Shown here piece after piece: positions 23,735 through 36,190 of a stretch of 64,000 bases of DNA (positions are counted from its first letter, which is position 1; every line of letters begins with the position of its first letter). The notes beneath the pieces were generated by a model. The model saw nothing but the letters and a program-made list of their open reading frames with translations. It was not told the DNA's origin and searched no databases. The DNA lies in NCBI GenBank assembly GCA_025738555.1, contig JAOVFP010000006.1:3100001-3164000 (forward strand), given 5' to 3'. This DNA is from Cyathus striatus. Lineage: Eukaryota; Basidiomycota; Agaricomycetes; Agaricales; Nidulariaceae. Position numbers and translations under genes: made by a program.

Positions 23735-25651
23735 GAGCTCTTTACACTTAGCCATGTGTTCTGTACGGATCCGCGCGGAATCCGTGCGGAATCCGTACGG
23801 AATTTTCGGAGTCTGTGCGGAATCTGCACAGATTTTTTTCATTTTGGCAGAGGTTTTTTTGGGTCTGTACAGATTCCGCACAGATTCCGAAAATTCCGTA
23901 CGGATTACGCAGAATTCCTCGGAATTCCGCATTACAGACCTGAAAATTCTGTACAGAATTTTATTATACTTATTTCCTTGCATGTGACACCCTGCATTAA
24001 GCATGACACTAGGTGTTGAGTGTGATACTAGGTGTTGAGTGTGACACTATACATTAAATGTGACACTATAAGCGTGACACTAGGTGTTGAGTGTGACACT
24101 ATACATTAAATGTGACACTATAAATGTGACACTAGGTGTTGAGTGTGATACTAGGTGTTGAGTGTGATACTATACATTAAATGTGACACTATAAGCGTGA
24201 CACTAGGTGTTGAGTGTGACACTATACATTAAATGTGATACTATAAGCGTGACACTATATGTTAAATGTGACACTATAAGCGTGACACTAGGTGTTTGAG
24301 TGTGACACTATATGTTAAATGTGACACTATAAGCGTGACACTAAGTGTTGAGTGCGACTAAGCGTGACACTAAGCGTTGAGTGTGACACTAGGTGTTGAG
24401 TGTGACACTAAGCATTGAGTGTGACACTAAGTGTTGAGTGTAACTAAGTGTGACACTAAGTGTTGAGTGTCACACTATACATTAAACATGACACTATGCA
24501 TTAAGTGCGACACTAGGTGTTGAGTGTGACTAAGCGTGACACTAAGTGTTGAGTGTCACACTATACATTAAACATGACACTATGCATTAAGTGTGACACT
24601 AGGTGTTGAGTGTGACACTAAACATTGAGTGTGACACTAAGTGTTGAGTGTGACACTAAGCGTTGAGTGTGACACTAAGCATTGAGTGTGACACTAAGCG
24701 TTGAGTGTGACACTAAACATTGAGTGTGACACTAAACATTGGGTGTGACACTAAACATTGAGTGTGATGCTAAGTGTTGAGTGTGACACTAAGTGTTGAG
24801 TGTGACACTAAGTGTTGAGTGTGACACTAAGTGTTGAGTGTGACACTAAGTGTTGAGTGTGACACTAAGTGTTGAGTGTGACACTAAGTGTTGAGTGTGA
24901 CTAAGCGTGACACTAAGCGTTGAGTGTGACACTAAACATTGAGTGTGACATTAAGCATTGAGTGTGACACTAAACATTGAGTGTGACACTAAGTGTTGAG
25001 TGTGACTAAGCGTGACACTAAGCGTTGAGTGTGACACTAAACATTGAGTGTGACATTAAGCATTGAGTGTGACACTAAACATTGAGTGTGACACTAAGCG
25101 TTGAGTGTGACACTAAACATTGAGTGTCACACTATACATTGAGTGTCACACTATACATTAAACATAACACTATACATTAAGCATGACACTAAGTATTGAG
25201 TGTGACACTATGCATTAAGCATAACACTAAGTGATGAGTGTGACACTCTGCATTAAGCGTGACACTAAGTGTTGAGTGTGACACTATACATTAAGCATAA
25301 CACTATGCATTAAGTGTGATACTATGCATTGAGAATGATACTATATATTGAGTGTATCATGGATTTTGTATAGTGTGACACTTTTCACCTAGGGTTACAC
25401 TTGACATGTGTGACAAGGCAGCAATGCATAAATCCACACAGAATCCATGCAGAATATGTATGGAATCCATATAGAATAATCACCTCTAATAATAATAATA
25501 GCTACTATATAAATTCTGTATAGTATCTATACAGGTCTGTACGGGTCTGTACGGATCCGTACGGAATTTTCGGATTCCGTGCGGATTCCGTACGGATCTG
25601 TGCGGATCCATACAGATCCGTACAGACCTCTTGGGGGAGTGTAAATTACTG
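23735..25651 (-). mobile_element. Satellite-bearing transposon, copy 2 (hAT-like)
   Basis: Opposite-orientation copy of 16528-18001, 1917 bp long. It has the same two kinds of end (GAGCTCTTTACACT on the left here, CAGTAATTTACACT read inward from the right) and its own perfect 8-bp duplication CCCCCTGT. The different duplications prove two independent insertions rather than one 9-kb inverted element. The length difference from copy 1 lies mainly in the satellite, which is about 1.37 kb here against 0.92 kb there. Confidence 0.9.
23990..25360 (-). repeat. 19-bp satellite array, copy 2
   Basis: About 70 units of the same motif seen in copy 1, read here as GTGTTGAGTGTGACACTAA with variants. Some units are shortened to GAGTGTGACTAAGCGTGACA, and blocks of several units are themselves repeated (for example around 24330-24480 and 24480-24610), showing unequal-exchange growth. 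Confidence 0.9.
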
Positions 25652-25659
25652 CCCCCTGT
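25652..25659. repeat. Target-site duplication CCCCCTGT (right)
   Basis: Exact copy of 23727-23734. Confidence 0.9.
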
Positions 25660-25911
25660 CCAATTTATGCACATCCAAATCCCTACTTTGCTTAAACACC
25701 CCACAGCAGCATATATGGAAATCATCTGCTTATCATGTGAGAAATCTGTGTAAAAGGTTTGATTCAATGGGAAGGTGAGAGGTGTTTGTTTGTGTATGGT
25801 CTTGCACAGGGATAGGGTTAAATGAGCTAGGAGCTTGTTTGTATCTCCTATGCCTTGGATTTTTCCGAGTGGTTGGCTGTACATATGATATTATTTCATA
25901 TCAATATTCCC

Positions 25912-26030
25912 ACTACCTTTTAAGGTAGTTGGGTTATAGGGTGGTTTGGATTTCCCTATAAGGAAATTTCAGAAATCAGGGTCGGGATCTCACTTTCAGC
26001 CAATTTGATTGGCTGACACCCTAAAACCCT
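25912..26030 (+). repeat. Left terminal inverted sequence of large composite region
   Basis: It starts with a hairpin tip ACTACCTT-TT-AAGGTAGT, then GGGTTATAGGG, TTTGGATTTCC, GGGATCTCACTTTC and GATTGGCTGACACC. The same order is found reversed at 43020-43132 with moderate divergence. Just inside, GTGACCAGTGTGACATG parallels GTGACCAGTTACTG..GTGTGACAC on the other side. I could not find a target duplication, so the two ends may belong to one 17-kb element or to two related ones. Confidence 0.65.
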
Positions 26031-29000
26031 TTGCCCTGTGAGGCTGTGACCAGTGTGACATGCCTGCTCATATTACATATTTGAGTTACCTTGTCTGTGT
26101 GACATACCAACCACTATTTCTATTTAAAAAATTTGAATTGCTCCAGTGACTATTTAATAAATTCCCTTTCTTTTCTACTCTTTCCTATTATCTTCCTGTA
26201 ACATTCTTCATCAGTATCCCCACCCCTACATTGTCTATCCAATATCATTCATTTCTCTTTCCTACTCTTTCCTGTGAGGCTGTAACACCCTCATAATTCA
26301 TTAATACTAATGTTGTTGGGTGCTGAGGGAGCTAGGTACTCTTGGTGTGGATGTCATACTCACCATGGCACCCTAACAGAACATACATTTTGGTGGATAC
26401 AGTTGTTTCAAGCATGTAGGAATGTTAAGGGGCTAGCAATCAATTTTCTAGTGTCCCACCTCCCCAAGGTCATTCCTTCACTGTCAACCATCACCAATGC
26501 CTTAATTATGCACAAGGAACATGCTATTGCAAATCCCACACTAAAGTAGTGCAAAAACTCCTGATGTTGCATCAAATTTGGTACTCTTGCAATAATCAGG
26601 TCTCTCCATCCCCAAATCTTCTGCAAAATTTATTCTCCAACTTGAACCATCACTCTGTCTCTCGAAAATTTATGTTTAGTATATGGTCCGACCTCTCCTA
26701 ATTTCCATGGTGGAATTATGCCTTATTAAGTAGATCACTCTGTCTCTTGTATATATAAACCTGTATCTATCATACTTACACCCCAGTGAATTTTACCCCC
26801 ACTCAACTACAGATTATATTTGTGATTCCTTTCATACTCAATCTCTTTATATCAGTCTCAACATTTTCACTGTCCTGGAACCTCTTTTTCATCACAACTT
26901 ATCCTCCAATATCCTCAAAATTCATTCAGAACTCATATCTGAGTTCTTTATCATTGATATGTTTGTAAACAATTCACCTCTTCACTAACAGTTTTCTTCA
27001 TACACCTTAGGACACTGCAGGTTGAACAGCCTTCAGCTGGGTTGCACTTTTATTTCTTTGTTTGGGTGTTAGGCTTGCTTTCACCTTTACAATATTCATT
27101 ACCATAACTCTCTGCTAAGTTCAAAGTGTGGGATATTTAATTATCAATACATGCCTTCAAGAACATTCTTCAACATGATCTATATATATCTAAGTATTAG
27201 AAGCTGTTTCAATTGATGCTGTACGAACTGCCATTTTCTCATGGACTCCTCACAGCTTCTGTTCCATGTAGCAATTGGCCGCCTTGTCATCACAACCCCC
27301 CATCTTGTGTTCTCACTGGTCATGTAGTTAAGCATACACAAACTACGACTGTGTCTATTTCTAATACATATTACTTTTTATTTGTTGATCTGATTTTACT
27401 GCAATTCTTATTACTGAGTATATGATCCCAAGTGTGCTGTGAACACCATCTATTGCTACAGTTTTTAATGTAACATACTACATACTAATAGGTGTTCTCT
27501 TATAATACACACTACTTGACTTGTTCCTCCCCTTTTATAACTCTTTTTTTTTAAAATAAAATAAAATAAAACCTGTATTTAATGTCAGTGATGGGGTACC
27601 ATATGTCACAACAATGTAGCATCTACTTGTAAATAAAGGTAAAGTAGGGGGTGTAATGTATGAGGTATCATAGAAAGGCTGGAGAAATAAATAAAGTGAT
27701 GTATATTGACATTACATTGTAAACCTCTGGATACTGTGCTGGGGGCACAGTACCAGGAGGGAATAACTCATCTTTTTTATAAGTATTAGCCTATCAATGA
27801 TTTTCTTCTGTATAACTTTGCCCTTCCTATATGTAATCCAGTATCTCTTACTTATCAAAATCTTGAGGTAGTGGGCTGTACTGTTTGCCAGCCTTATATC
27901 TTTATGAAACATAGGGGAGAAGAAGGGAGAATGGACCCAGTCCCATAATACTTATCCAAATCTCCCCCATAATCAAATCTCTTCCATCCTCTCGACACCC
28001 CTCCCTCAAACAATGCACAAAATGGTCTCTTAGTCTCTTAGCTAGCATTTCGAAGGGACATAGGGACATCAAATTATATACATTGAATGTATTGATCCAG
28101 GTGTTTGTCTGCAGATTGGAGGATCCTGTGGAAGGACACTGGAGGGAAGTAGGTAGGAAATGAAGAAGGAATGGGGATGTATGTCTTCTGATAAGATTAA
28201 TGGTGGGGCAGGATGGATTCCTGTTACCATCCTACCTGTCCACACATACATTGGCACATCCACTACAGAGAGAGATGAGGAGGGATACTGAGTGTCCAAC
28301 TCATAGCGGAGTCTATGACATGTTGGCTGCTTGATGCACAGATTAATGGTATGTTGCCATTGGTGATGTTAGGAAAGAAGGGGGAGAGGAGGTGGGCATA
28401 TCGTGCTGCGTGGCGAGTTCCTGATTGTTGTGCTCTGGGCACATTGGGATACTGTGCCTGCGAGAACTGACCATTTGTCAGAAAAATCGAAATAGCCTGA
28501 TCAGCTGCTTACAGTTCTGACAGCCATATCAGCACTCATCAGGTTTCACTTCCAGCCATATCAACACCTTTATCAGGTCATATATGAACTTACACTTTAG
28601 GTCAGAAGCTTATATTACCCCATAATGTTAGCTCTCTAAGCTTGTAAGCAGGATACATTACAATGTAAGATATTGTAATGCTTTTTGGGAAGTCATATCA
28701 GTCATTTACCAGGTCATACATCTATGATCAATACCATATACATAGCTGATAGATGTATCTGAATAGAAATATCAGTAGTATATATGTGTCTATAAGCTTG
28801 TCCCTTTAAGTATGTATATGGCATATTCCTCTATATAATTCATTGTAGCTGCTGTAAAATCCAGATGTGTTCGCAGCTACTAGCCAGTGTTTAATTGATG
28901 TGATATTCCCTGGGCCACTGCTTGTTGTCATCCTCCAGCGTCCTCCCCTCTCGCTCTTGTCTTCACTGCTTATTTTCCCATTGCTTCTCATGTTTCTTGC

Positions 29001-31720
29001 TCCTTGACATCACACCCCCTTTCTCCATCTTCCATACATTCCATGGCTTTCCTCACACCCCTCTCGCCTGTCCTGGCCATCATATCAACCAGGTCTGGCA
29101 CGTAGCTCTCAGTCATACATTCCTTCTGTTCAGGTATAGTTTCACAAACTGCAATTTTATTATTTCTAACTATTCCTCCTCCATCCTGCATCAGTACCAT
29201 TGACAATCCTATATCACACACCTTGAGTACTCACCTCAAGTCCCCATCTCAAATCCCCCACCTCAGTGCACACCATCATCTCAAAACAAACTCCCCCTCC
29301 CCTTCATCCCGTTATCTCCCCCCCATCCCATCAGCCCTAGTCATATCAATGTGTGGATGCCACATCATCAATCCTGCATCTCCCCCTCATGCTTGCACAG
29401 TGCAGTTATCTCCTGTGCCAACTTTGACTGCCAGGACTATGTGCCCCATTATGATTACGATGAACAACGGTTCCTTTTGAAGATTTTTTCGAGCTACTGA
29501 TGTACTGCTTCAAATGCAGGAGGTGTTAGGGGGAGAGGGAATCAACTGGCGCATGCTGTGTTGTAGCTAGATATGGTGTGTATGCGAGACCTCAGGCTCA
29601 AGGTCCTCCTAGGAGACTGTCAAATGTGCCTCTGCTAGGGGATCCACACCTCTTCTGCTCCTGTTTCCCAGCTCCCCACAGCCACCATGACTGGCTCACC
29701 CTCATTTCGTGACCCCTTGGTCATCTGCATGGTGGCAGACCCAACTATCACCATCTCAGATGGGTCACCAGTGCTGTTCATCCTGTCATCTCCCATCTTC
29801 ATCCTGTCTTCTTCTCCCTTCATCCAGTCATATCCCCCCTTCATCCCGTCATCCCCCACCATATTGACATATAGATGTTAGGTCATGCATCCTGCTCCCC
29901 CTCATGCTAGCACAATAGCAGACTACACAACTACTGTCAGTGTTAACCACCACCCATCAATGCTGCCATGACTGGTACATGCCATTCCCATCTCCACATC
30001 CTTCTCCACCACCCTCACTTATATCATCATCATGGTTGCATCAATGTCATGACTGCCCTCCTCTCTCCTCTCTCTTCCCCTGTGTCAAGAACAAGGCCGC
30101 TTTGTTGCTCCTGCCCCACCCTGCCCCCCTCTGCTCCCCTCTACAGCTACCCCTCCTAGCTGATGCCCACAACTGTGTGCCCAGAGGGCATCTTTTGCAT
30201 GCGGCTAGGTTAGAAAGGCAGCCTTGGCTTTCTTTTACATCCATCCCTTTGAACTACTGCTGGCAGTTGTGTGCCTGGAGGGCATCTTTTGCACACAGCT
30301 GGGTTATAATGGTGGCCTTGGCCAACAGCCATGCCTTTGACAAGAATGGTATTGATGCGACATCATCAAACACCCCACCTTCCCTCCTCTGCGTCACAAC
30401 AATGATGATGATTCAGTGTCTTCGCAATATCATCGATGCCAAGCCAACCACAACCCACAACCCACAACCTTCTCCTTTTGCACCTATTTCAAGTGCCCAC
30501 TGCAGGTCACTCCCTTCTACCTTCTCTTGTCCTATTACAACAGCATGGCAGCTGTATCCACTGCCTCTCCCCACCCCCACAAGCTTGTCACCTCAACTTG
30601 TCTTGCCCACAACACACCCTCCTGCCTCCTTCACCCCTCCTGCCTACTTCTCTCCTGTCTTACTATGACAGCCATGCTACTGGCAAGAACAACACCATCT
30701 GGACCTCCTCCTCCCTCCTCCCATGGGTCAAAACTACTTACTCATTACATGAACAATGTATCGCACATGACTCACCCTCCCCCTCCTCTCCTGCTTTTTG
30801 ATAACAACCTTACTGCTGGCAAGAACAATGTCATCCACACCCACCCACTCCTCCCTCTTCCTTGCTGGCATATTGATAGTGATACCTTATTCTGTGTTCT
30901 ATTGATATTTTGATCTCACATCCGGCTTCCCACCACAATGACTTGCTATTTCTTTATTAGTATTATTCATGTCAAGTTAAATTATTTACTCGCAAAAACA
31001 TATCTCCATCGACTGTGTCCACAATGTAATGGAGACTGGAAAGTGACAAACTGTTATCAAATGCAGGGCACATAAGTCCCCCCCTAACAACGGAATCTAA
31101 TAAAAGAAATGAGGAGTCCCTATCTTCATTGAGAATCTGACAATTATCCTACAATGTGAATGGTTTCCATGTGTGTTGGCGAAATGTATGTACCAATGCT
31201 ATGTCAATTGTCTTCCCTGACAATAATTGACAATGCAATAGTGAGCAAAGACAGGCTATATCTATCCTAGAACTGTTGGAGTTCACAATAACAGTCATAA
31301 TGTTCATGATTATTAAAGGATGAATTACATTGCAAGATGTTGTGAGACTCCATCCAGTCCTCCAGAGACTGATATGTAACATAAAGACACTTGAACATCT
31401 GGATCTGTTTATTTAAATCCAGATTTAATAAGGTATTACAATATAAATTTGGAAAGTACTTGCATAGTGCTCAGTTATATTCCCTAACTGTGACTGGTGC
31501 ACAAGACACTTTGGACAAGGATGGTTGGCTATTGCACCTCAGCATGCACAAAAATATGATGCCTCTTCACCATCCTGTGACTCAATGAGAATGCCAGGGT
31601 ATAAAATTTGGATCACACCATCACTGCACATATGTGTCTCTCCATATTGTGAGGGCCACTTAAGTGAATTAAAAATCTGACCAAGAACTTGTTGATATAC
31701 CTCTCATTTGAATTCAGAGA
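26031..31720. other. Gene-poor, pyrimidine-rich stretch
   Basis: No recognised protein. 28915-30900 is strongly C/T-rich with repeated CCCATC, TCATCC and CCTCC phrases and gives long but low-complexity open frames, including 242 residues at 29940-30668. 28500-28740 repeats CATATCAG..TCAGGTCATA phrases. An AAAAT-type run lies near 27550. Confidence 0.4.
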
Positions 31721-31723
31721 ATT

Positions 31724-32230
31724 CTAGAGTCTCAGCAGCTCCACATTCATCAGGATCTCCAGGATCTGTAGCCTATTTACTTTAAGTTTTGTTTGAATTG
31801 CATTAACCCAAAGACTTACCATTGGCATATAGCCTAGTAATATCCCACCACCATTTCCAGACACATTCCTGATCTTTCTTGGAAGCCATGCTGCATGAAG
31901 AATCATTGGATATACTTTGACACGTTTGGTAACTAGTCCTTTATCAAGCCAAAAATGTAATGGAAGATAACTATGTGGAAATGGTCCATCACTCAGTAAT
32001 GATGACTATATTATTGTAAATGTGTGAATTAGTTGGAGATTTGCTACTCACATCAACATCCCACCAGGTGTCAGCTGTATTTGGTTCATCAATGATATGG
32101 TTCTCAGCATGTTCTGGTCCTCTGTAACAATATATTTTGCACACAGAATTCCATGCACTATCAGATGTGAGTGACTTGTCACATACTAGGCTGAGGACAT
32201 ACTCCCAGGGATCATGGTAGTAAAAGTCAA
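31724..32230 (-). pseudogene. Plavaka-like transposase fragment
   Basis: Read on the minus strand from about 32230, the translation contains DPWEYVL, then a DEPNTADTWWDV block, FWLDKGLVTKR, and AWLPRKIRNVSGNGGGILLG YMP. This pattern (a tryptophan-rich DEP..WW block, then a PREIRN-SGNGGG..IGY block) is how I remember Plavaka transposases, a basidiomycete DNA-transposon family related to CACTA elements. In-frame stops and frame changes break it, and the N- and C-terminal parts are missing or unrecognisable. More of the same gene may extend to about 32840. The assignment rests on recalled motif similarity. Confidence 0.65.
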
Positions 32231-32839
32231 AATGAAAATTATTTCTGCAATAAACAGCTGATATTGTTTCATGTTTAAACTATGAACAATATCACGATTC
32301 ATGGTCAGTGTACCAGTTGGATGTGAAATAATTCACAGAGTCACCTGAATACCATACTTTCTTGCTTTTGCAAGAGAGTCACTCATGTCCTTATAGCTAT
32401 GCATTGTGAGTTTACTTCCACCAACAGACCATTCATTGTTGATCCCATTCAGTTGTTTATTAATTAGGTCTTTAGAAAGAAGACTATTTATAGCAGTTTC
32501 TGTGTATTTGAAGTCTTCATGGGTTCAAAATGGTGCCCATGGCTAGGATTCAGTGACTGGAGCAAAGGCTGTTCCAGGCATTGGAGACGAGGTGTTTGTG
32601 GAACTGTTTGGCAATGTAAGAGGAATTATGGTTATATCTTTATGAACACTATGTGGATGAGGGATAATTTTGATGTAAATTTCTGGAAGTTGTGGTCCAT
32701 AGAAGACTTCGTTTACTGATCCGTTGGAAGCTACAAAAGGTGTGAATTTATAACTCAAATAAAAATTCTGATATTTACATTCTGAACTGAATTTCTCCAA
32801 GTATATTTGCATCTCTGGGGGACTGGACATCACAACATC

Positions 32840-33635
32840 ATTTTCACAGTTGTTTTGATGTTCATTCTTTCATACACTCTTTGTAAGTATGTGAATAGTG
32901 TGAAAGTAAGGGTTAACTAACAGTGGTTTGACTAGGGGTTACAGCTTGAGACCAAGTCTGATCCAGTTCACTTTTCTTCACCTTTCATCTTTGATTTGCT
33001 AATTGCCAGCTTAACTTACAAGCTTCTTGATGTTTGTGAAATCCACATTGATCACGATGTGCCTTGCAGTACTGACAATAGTGAAATAAACTAAGTCCAC
33101 CTTGATAATCAGATTTTCTTTGAGACTTGGCTGTTTGAACCATATTATAGAGTGGATGGGTGACAGTGTAAGCAGAAAAAATAGACTAAGCTGCTGTGCA
33201 TATTGGTGTTCCCTCACTGCCAACTGGCAGTCTGTTGATATGTCACTAACTCCAACATTTTTTGGTATTTTCACCTCAGCATACATTGATCATGTCAGGA
33301 GACAAGTAATATAGTAACATGTGTGCATCCAACTCCAGAGATATGTACTGGATCATATCAATGTCATCATGTGAAGCACCAGCTCAATAGCAGTAATTTA
33401 AAGTCAATGTGATTGAGAAATGGTAATTAAGTCCTACCAATTTGTGTTTCTACCAGTTTTCACTCCAGAATGCCATCTTCATCTCAACAACCTCATGCTT
33501 GCCATGAAAGCACCTCTCCATTATGTGATATCCCTTTAAATTTAGAAACTAGTCCAAGGAGGCTTATTGAGGTGAAATTTTGATCATGTTTGACTTTGCA
33601 TTCTGCTCATCATGTGATCACATTACAATAATAAT
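32840..33635. other. No recognised gene
   Basis: Short open frames on both strands (33011-33286 minus, 33102-33314 plus) mirror each other and show no family resemblance. This is probably degenerate element sequence. Confidence 0.3.
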
Positions 33636-33639
33636 AGGC

Positions 33640-34857
33640 CACTCATTGTTTTGAGCTTGAAAAAAAATTGGCCCAAGAAGAGATTCGAGACCTACACCAA
33701 AAGCTTGAAGATGCTGCAAACCATGATGATGACAGTGACATAGAGGCTCCTGTGCAAAAGTGAATCCATACTGCTCCCAGTGACAATAATGAGCAAGACA
33801 TATGGACCCAGGTTGTTAATGCTGGATGTAAATATGTCATTCTTTGCAGTCTTTGGCTTCAACTAGGAGCTGGGACATTTCAGGTTGTATATAATCCAGA
33901 AACAACAAATTATGAACAGTTTGAAAATGCTCAAAATAAAATTCAAGAGCAGATCAGGGAGATCAGGGAGATTCTGGGACTGGGGTTGGCAGCTGATATG
34001 TCCTCTGATATGTGTATAGCAAATGCAGTAAGTTGTGACTTTTTGTATCAGGGTAATCCATACCTTACCATTCATCTATCAGTTTGTGAAGGGAATGAAG
34101 TCCCAGTGCTCTTACACATCCAGTCACCTCCATTGACAATGCATCGCTCTCTTTGACATAGAGTCAGAATCTGACTTACTTGATGCTGACCTCTGATGAG
34201 AGAAGTTCAAGGAGTGCATTGGATGGGTGGATGGTGGCCATGGATGTGGAGATTCTTCATAAAGACTACAAGGGTGTGTTTGATTATGATACCATATTTC
34301 AAAATCCCATTCTGATGTGGGTAAGTTGCTGGTTTTTAAACATTTATAGTGTCAGCTAACTGGTGAATCCTGAGATCTTTGTTGCTATCATTCATGGACC
34401 AACGACAGCAAAGGAGATGAAGAACAAGATTCCCACAGCTCAAAAGACAGACACCATGGCTTGAAAGCATAGTATTCAGCACACTACTCCAGGCGCTATT
34501 GCTGGGGCTGCAGTATTAGTATGTAACTATTCTCGCTAAAACACTTACATCAAAATATAACTTACATGAATTGTCAGGCTCACTGGACCCTATCTGGTGA
34601 CACATTTCTACAAAGCAAGGGCACAACCACTGGCATTGATTATGCCAAGGACTTTGATGAATACTTGGAAATCTTGATGAAAGATGAAGAAGAAAGGTAT
34701 CTTAGATATCTTTGCAGAGTGGGACTGTGTTATTTTTCCAAACTCAGAATCAAGCTTTGCCAATTAGAATCATGAAAGTTCAAGCAGTGGTTTGAAGAAG
34801 GCTTTGGAGATGCTTGAAGCTGACAACATGGCAGAAGATGAATTGGATGAGGAATAG
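33640..34857 (+). pseudogene. Decayed multi-copy basidiomycete protein
   Basis: Pieces in several frames line up with an uncharacterised family I recall as highly multi-copy in Agaricomycetes. In order: a coiled-coil-like start (EEIRDLHQKLEDA, 33670s), a middle with VAMDVEILHKDY..FDYDTIFQNPILMW (about 34225-34320), then HTTPGAIAGAAVLV (about 34480-34520), TTTGIDYAKDFDEYLEIL (about 34630-34680), EWDCVIFPNSESSFA (about 34718-34760) and the acidic end LEMLEADNMAEDELDEE, stop at 34855. In-frame stops and frameshifts show it is dead. Function unknown. It lies inside the region bounded by the inverted terminal sequences. Confidence 0.6.
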
Positions 34858-34899
34858 ATATATGACAGTGCTCTTGATGTTACCAGCTGTAGCTACTTT

Positions 34900-35545
34900 G
34901 TAGTTGTAACATATATGTACATGTTTATGATGCATAAGCTCCTCATAAGTACCTTGCTCCGCCACCTCTCCATCACGAACAACAATGAAGTGATCACACA
35001 TAAACATAACCTGCAGCTTATGTGCAACCATTAAAGTAGTCCTCCCAGCCTTAGCATGGCAAACTGTTTCAATAACTGCAGTCTGATTCTCCAGGCCTAA
35101 AGTGGAAGTACACTCATCAAGGACAAGAATCCTTGAGGTGCATGCCAGAGCTCTAGCAATATGTAGCCATTGTGCCTGGCCACCAGAAGTAAGGGGGGCA
35201 TTCTCATCAAGGGGGGGTACTATATCCCTGAGGAAGGCAACCCAATAGTAACTGAAAAGATGACCAGATTGAGGACTTCAACCATTTGGAGGTAGGTATA
35301 TGTGCCCTTGGCAAGGAGTACAGTGCCAATATAGAATAGAAGAGCTTCAGCAAAGTAAATAAGGCCTGATGCAACACTGTAGGTGCAGCCCTGCATGCTG
35401 ATGGAGAGTGCCTTCTCAGTAGCACCCTCAAATTGAGCTTCAAAAATGTGAGTTAAACTTTGATTTGTTGACTTCATGACCAGGAACCTTCTTGTGTAAT
35501 CCCTTGTGTCGTCCATGGCACGATTTGGTTGGATATTCACAGGTG
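34900..35545 (-). pseudogene. Ste6-type ABC transporter fragment
   Basis: Minus-strand translation gives the end of a transmembrane domain (IFEAQFEGATEKALS, then hydrophobic segments around YFAEALLFYIGTVLLAKG) and then jumps to the last third of an ATP-binding domain: LTSGGQAQWLHIARALA (a signature-like block), ILVLDE (Walker B), an H-loop at LMVAHKL and the closing D.IVVRDGEVAEQGTYEEL. Walker A and the first half of the nucleotide-binding domain are absent, so it cannot pump. The order and wording resemble a-factor exporter-like half repeats. It is a captured or truncated host gene piece beside transposon remnants, facing the same way as the zinc-cluster fragment upstream. Confidence 0.75.
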
Positions 35546-35639
35546 AATGAACAACATACACACTGGCTGTAAATTGAAAAGTAACATCATTAACTCTTGT
35601 CACATTAATGAACAATGTGAATGGACTCACTTGCACCTC

Positions 35640-36190
35640 TGATCCAGACTTCCTGCAACCAGTCTACCACAAGCAATCTTGCATTCTCTACAGAACAAAC
35701 AAGCTAAACTCAGCCTCATAGGCTCAGAGCTTGAGGTGTTCTTCTTTGTAGTGGACTTTGCCATCTCCGGAAAAGACATCGACACTGATGACATTCGCAG
35801 TTTCACCCTCTCCCGACACTTTGACAGTAGTGTCCATCCAGGTTGCTGAGGAGCACCAGTGTTGGTAGCCCCAGCATTTCTAAGGCTGGCTGCTGAAGGT
35901 GGCAGTTTACATGGAAGAGAAGAAACAGGAACCTGCTGCTGAATTACTCTAGGAACCATGAATGGTTCCCTGCCCATACTGACCAGAGATCTGGTCATTG
36001 ATGCTCATCCTGTAGCTAATAACTGAGGACAATGCTTGTGTGATGAGCAATCAACATGTGAGAAGTACTTGACATTTGTGGAGAGTTCAGAGTATGAGGA
36101 GTGTCGTCCGGGTGAAATGGACTTGTGGTATGACATTGTAATGAGGGTGGAGGAGGTATCTTGTGACAGTGAACATTCTGTGTAGACCAT
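35640..36190 (-). pseudogene. Zinc-cluster (Zn2Cys6-like) regulator fragment
   Basis: The minus-strand frame at 35627-35998 ends in ACLFCRECKIACGRLVAGS..RC, matching the first half of a fungal zinc cluster (C-x2-C-x6-C). It is preceded by a Ser/Pro/Gln-rich region. A GTGAGT donor directly follows the last cysteine codon area (near 35633), as expected for an intron inside the cluster, but the following sequence turns into the ABC transporter fragment instead of the rest of the finger. CRECK departs from the usual CRxRK by one base. I infer a truncated host gene fragment. Confidence 0.55.

Noticed and set aside
16528..25651. One 9.1-kb element with long inverted repeats
   Set aside because: Each half has its own different, perfect 8-bp duplication, so they are two separate insertions in opposite orientation.
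29940..30668. Open frame of 242 residues
   Set aside because: It is the longest frame in that stretch but lies in C/T-rich low-complexity DNA, overlaps equally long frames in other phases and matches no family.
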